From NCBI GenBank assembly GCA_001782645.1, contig MFPH01000037.1, forward strand, positions 1-6,307: a stretch of DNA of 6,307 bases, in the 5' to 3' direction. Shown in pieces: positions 4,674-6,307 of the stretch; the first letter of the stretch is position 1; each line of letters starts with the position of its first letter. A program made the translations under genes and the position numbers. Below the pieces are notes generated by a model. The model had not been told where the DNA came from, searched no databases, and was given only the letters and a program-made list of their open reading frames with translations. Origin of the DNA: Candidatus Levybacteria bacterium RIFCSPLOWO2_12_FULL_37_14 (GTDB lineage: Bacteria > Patescibacteriota > Microgenomatia > Levybacterales > UBA12049).

Positions 4674-5651
4674 TTACAATTTGATCAATAGGGATTGAAG
4701 CTCTTTTGCCCCAGGGTAGCCGTTGAGAAAATCTTTATAGCTCATTGGTTTTTTTCCTTCGACTTGAATTTTATTATCAGGCAGGAACTTAATCCTTAAT
4801 AATTTATCATTAATCCTTATTTGCGTCCAGACTCCCGGCCAAGGGAAGTATCCTCGAATTTTCCTTTCCAATTCGGATTTCGAATTTCGGGCTTCGAATT
4901 TTGATAAATCTACGTATCCATCTTGGCGGGTGAGGGGTTTGGTGAAGGTGGATTTTTCATGATCTTGTGCGATAGGTTTTAGATTATCATTAAGGTATAA
5001 ATTAAGTATTTCGGGTAATAAATTTGCTCCCTTAGCAAACAGCCTTTTATATAGAGATTCAGAAGTATCGGTGTCTAAAATCTTATCTTTTTCCTGTCCT
5101 AAGATTGGTCCATGATCTATTTCTTCATCAAGCTTCATAATGCTAACGCCTGTAATTTTCTCTCCGTTTAAAATTGCCGTTTGAACCGGAGTCGGTCCCC
5201 GGTATTTTGGTAAAAGAGAGGGATGAATATTAATTATTCCTTTTGGAAATAGATTTAAAATTTGTTGTGGGATTATCAATCCAAAATCTGCCAGAACAGC
5301 AACGGTGGGGTTAATAGTTGATAGCTCATGGTTAATAGTAGGGTCGGAAAGATTAACAACCGAATGATAGGAGATTTTGTTTTCAATACAGCATTTTACA
5401 ACCGGGTATTTTACAACCGGGTAGCTTCGCAAGGCCTCCCCTTGCGAAGCTAAATTGGGTTTTAGCTTGCCTGCCGGCATGGCGGGGTTTTCTGTGGTTA
5501 GAACCAGCTTCAAATCAAAGTTTTTGCGCAAAACTTCAATAATTGGAATTACGTAACTAGAGGATCCAAAAAAAACAACAGGTGGGTGATTGGGCGATTG
5601 GGTGATTAGGTCATTAGGAAATTGGGGTGTTGGGTGATTGGGTAGTCTCAT
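4674..5651 (-). CDS. fmt: Methionyl-tRNA formyltransferase with repeat-derived insertions
   Basis: Transfers a formyl group from 10-formyl-THF to initiator Met-tRNA in the cytoplasm; the deformylase gene def lies two genes upstream. It is 325 aa, slightly over the usual 310-315. The formyltransferase core begins at VVFFGSSSYVIP (residues 25-36). IINIHPSLLPKYRGPTPVQ (139-157) supplies catalytic Asn141 and His143, and LDEEIDHGPI (174-183) supplies Asp179. FPWPGVWTQIRI (269-280) opens the C-terminal domain, and KPMSYKDFLNGYPGAKEL (301-318) is the family tail. The ATG at 5651 overlaps the upstream TGA as ATGA and has AGGAG 9 nt before it. No other ATG, GTG or TTG precedes the core, so residues 1-24, encoded by tandem repeats, should be translated. 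Further repeat-like segments are at 67-87, 103-115 and 250-260. No frameshift and no missing catalytic residue, so it is probably active. Confidence 0.93.
   Translation of the reverse strand: MRLPNHPTPQFPNDLITQSPNHPPVVFFGSSSYVIPIIEVLRKNFDLKLVLTTENPAMPAGKLKPNLASQGEALRSYPVVKYPVVKCCIENKISYHSVVNLSDPTINHELSTINPTVAVLADFGLIIPQQILNLFPKGIINIHPSLLPKYRGPTPVQTAILNGEKITGVSIMKLDEEIDHGPILGQEKDKILDTDTSESLYKRLFAKGANLLPEILNLYLNDNLKPIAQDHEKSTFTKPLTRQDGYVDLSKFEARNSKSELERKIRGYFPWPGVWTQIRINDKLLRIKFLPDNKIQVEGKKPMSYKDFLNGYPGAKELQSLLIKL
4702..4736 (-). repeat. fmt-tail repeat copy R4 (within fmt)
   Basis: This is the copy in the true fmt gene, encoding residues 306-317 (KDFLNGYPGAKE). The core GGGTAGCCGTTGA is at 4714-4726. 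Because it is part of a conserved gene end, it is the likely source or target for the other three copies. Confidence 0.8.
4871..4902. repeat. ATTTCG-type repeat inside fmt
   Basis: The segment (ATTCGGATTTCGAATTTCGG and onward) is the same type of simple repeat as at 11-63. Here it lies in frame in fmt and encodes SKFEARNSKSE (residues 250-260), just before the ERKIRGYFPWPG motif. This is a position where family members normally vary. Confidence 0.55.
5309..5343. repeat. GGTTAATAGT repeat pair inside fmt
   Basis: GGTTAATAGT occurs at 5309-5318 and again at 5330-5339, separated by TGATAGCTCAT. It encodes DPTINHELSTINP (residues 103-115) in the variable loop before the VAVLADFGLIIP strand. It looks like a simple intergenic repeat accommodated in frame. 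Confidence 0.5.
5393..5422. repeat. 15-bp perfect tandem duplication in fmt
   Basis: ATTTTACAACCGGGT is present twice back to back (5393-5407 and 5408-5422). It adds five codons in frame, giving YPVVKYPVVKC at residues 77-87. It directly abuts the hairpin at 5422-5452. Confidence 0.9.
5422..5452. repeat. Perfect 13-bp inverted repeat (hairpin) inside fmt
   Basis: TAGCTTCGCAAGG (5422-5434) and CCTTGCGAAGCTA (5440-5452) are exact inverse complements around the 5-base loop CCTCC. It encodes LASQGEALRSY (fmt residues 67-77). Nothing in the formyltransferase family calls for such a structure, so it looks like a small palindromic element in frame. Confidence 0.85.
5581..5647. repeat. Tandem CCTAATNA/CCCAATCA repeats at the fmt start
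   Basis: On the minus strand this is a run of roughly 8-base units (CCTAATGA, CCTAATCA, CCCAATCG, CCCAATCA). It encodes the Pro/Asn-rich N-terminus of fmt (PNHPTPQFPND and onward, residues 2-24). The 34 bases at 5585-5618 match 6017-6050 in the same orientation at 29 of 34 positions. Confidence 0.8.
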
Positions 5652-6007
5652 ATGCGATTTCTCCTGAAAGTAATAAGGCTATTTATTTGCTTACTGAGGA
5701 TTTCATATTCATTCTTTAATTCATTTGCTTTAACTGAGAGTTTTGAGTAAATATCATGAATCAAGAAAAGCTGCGTTTGCACCTCTGCCGCAGAAGAACG
5801 AGCTTGAATAAAAAAATTTAACTTATCCTTTTGTGTATATCTAGATTCTCCCTCCGCAATATTTGATTCAACGGAAATTGCCGCTCTGCGTAATTGCGAA
5901 GTCAATCCGAACAATTCTTCTTTAGGTAAACTAGAAGTTAAAATATATACTTCTAATGTCAACTTGTGAGAGTTTTGCCAAATTTTAAGATTAGTAAAAT
6001 TTCCCAT
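5648..6007 (-). CDS. Four-helix-bundle protein, S23/intervening-sequence family
   Basis: A 119-aa protein of the S23 family (four-helix-bundle proteins first described from 23S rRNA intervening sequences, related to the Avd accessory proteins of diversity-generating retroelements). The family pattern is clear: FTNLKIWQNSHKLTLEVY (residues 4-21), LPKEELFGLTSQLRRAAISV (27-46), ESNIAEGESR (47-56), then the FFIQARSSAAEVQTQL helix (65-80) and a final amphipathic helix ending LITFRRNRI. The biochemical role is unknown; related proteins bind nucleic acid. It sits between def and fmt and overlaps fmt by ATGA. The fmt Shine-Dalgarno lies in its last codons. Its own ATG (6007-6005) directly follows repeat sequence with no Shine-Dalgarno. 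Direct repeats on both sides suggest it was inserted into the def-fmt operon. Confidence 0.9.
   Translation of the reverse strand: MGNFTNLKIWQNSHKLTLEVYILTSSLPKEELFGLTSQLRRAAISVESNIAEGESRYTQKDKLNFFIQARSSAAEVQTQLFLIHDIYSKLSVKANELKNEYEILSKQINSLITFRRNRI
5661..5665 (-). promoter_or_regulatory. Ribosome binding site of fmt
   Basis: AGGAG on the minus strand, 9 nt before the ATG at 5651, lies inside the last codons of the four-helix-bundle gene. It fixes the fmt start upstream of the repeat-encoded N-terminus. Confidence 0.75.
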
Positions 6008-6090
6008 AGGTAATTAGGTGGCTGGGCGACTGGGTGGTTAGGTAATTAGGAATCCTAAAAACCTAGTGACCTAGTGGCCCAATTGCCTAG
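6008..6090. repeat. Repeat block between def and the four-helix-bundle gene
   Basis: The whole gap consists of roughly 8-base units. On the + strand these are GGTAATTA/GGGTGGTTA types on the left and CCTAGTGA/CCTAGTGG types on the right, separated by AATCCTAAAAA, giving an imperfect inverted repeat. The 34 bases at 6017-6050 match 5585-5618 as a direct repeat. The block includes the TAG stop of def. A weak terminator role is possible but unproven. Confidence 0.75.
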
Positions 6091-6307
6091 ACTTCAATCT
6101 TTTCAAACTCATCTTCGCCTTTGGTGTTTTTGTGGGATTTGTAAAGAATTCCTTTTTGCTCCAAAACTCTTTTTGAGAAAAGGACTCCATCTAAATGGTC
6201 TATTTCATGTTGAATAATTGTTGCCATAAAATTTTTAAAAGCTTTGGTATGTTTAATTCCTTTTTCATCAAGAAAAGAGAGAGTTAGTGATTGAGCCCGG
6301 AGTACAG
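6087..6307 (-). CDS. def: Peptide deformylase, C-terminal part (runs off the window)
   Basis: The last 72 residues of peptide deformylase, the metalloenzyme that removes the formyl group from nascent proteins and so reverses the Fmt modification. IIQHEIDHLDGVLF (residues 30-43 of the visible part) contains the HExxH motif, which supplies two metal-ligand histidines and the catalytic Glu. The preceding RAQSLTLSFLDEKG segment is the usual strand before it. The EGCLS motif with the third, cysteine ligand lies outside the window. The stop codon falls inside the repeat block, so the final bases of the gene and the repeat are merged. The short tail after the helix (HKNTKGEDEFEKIEV) is charged. It is upstream of and co-directional with fmt, the common def-fmt pairing, with one gene inserted between them. 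Confidence 0.93.
   Translation of the reverse strand, partial: VLRAQSLTLSFLDEKGIKHTKAFKNFMATIIQHEIDHLDGVLFSKRVLEQKGILYKSHKNTKGEDEFEKIEV

Noticed and set aside
885..4736. The four repeats as a CRISPR array or integron attC sites
   Set aside because: Spacing is about 900-1900 bp with genes between, so this is not CRISPR. No consistent attC-like secondary structure is conserved in the four copies, no integron integrase is present, and the repeat is coding sequence of fmt.
915..5650. Recoded TGA (as in Gracilibacteria/SR1)
   Set aside because: TGA ends the nucleotidyltransferases of modules 1 and 2, and the four-helix-bundle gene at an ATGA overlap, all at expected lengths. Reading it as glycine would extend them into unrelated sequence.

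Overview
The window looks like a piece of an AT-rich genome from the Candidate Phyla Radiation (Patescibacteria, possibly Microgenomates). This is inferred from four things: small compact genes, simple ATTTCG-type and CCTAATNA-type repeats between and inside genes, an S23-type four-helix-bundle gene lodged between def and fmt, and promoters placed so close to start codons that many mRNAs would be leaderless. The standard code fits: TGA ends several genes in sensible places. No tRNA, rRNA, CRISPR array, transposase or integrase is visible.

Layout. The left end carries a repeat-rich leader, a good promoter and rpmB (ribosomal protein L28) on the + strand. A second strong promoter follows, with a + strand gene of unknown function that appears frameshifted (430-883). 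From about 885 to 4736 lies an array of three toxin-antitoxin-like modules on the minus strand. Each has a DUF6922-like small gene followed by an AbiEii-type nucleotidyltransferase gene. Module 1 is 1813-915, module 2 is 3651-2817 and module 3 is 4631-3733. A divergent + strand gene of unknown function (1898-2765), broken at a run of nine G, lies between modules 1 and 2. The right end is the minus-strand operon def (partial) - four-helix-bundle gene - fmt, which runs straight into module 3.

The most striking point is a repeat of about 35 bp with an invariant 13-bp core (GGGTAGCCGTTGA on the + strand). It occurs four times: at the 3' end of fmt, where it encodes the conserved DFLNGYP tail of the formyltransferase, and once immediately downstream of each nucleotidyltransferase gene. 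The three extra copies still read as fmt C-terminal tails in one frame. The locus therefore looks like a hot spot at the 3' end of fmt where toxin-antitoxin cassettes accumulated, each bounded by a copy of the fmt tail. Recombination between tails could remove a cassette and leave fmt intact.

The fmt gene itself has absorbed several simple repeats in frame: a tandem-repeat-derived N-terminal extension, a perfect 13-bp hairpin, a 15-bp tandem duplication, and two other low-complexity segments. It still keeps its catalytic Asn, His and Asp. The four-helix-bundle gene is itself flanked by 34-bp direct repeats differing at 5 positions. All comparisons were made by eye.
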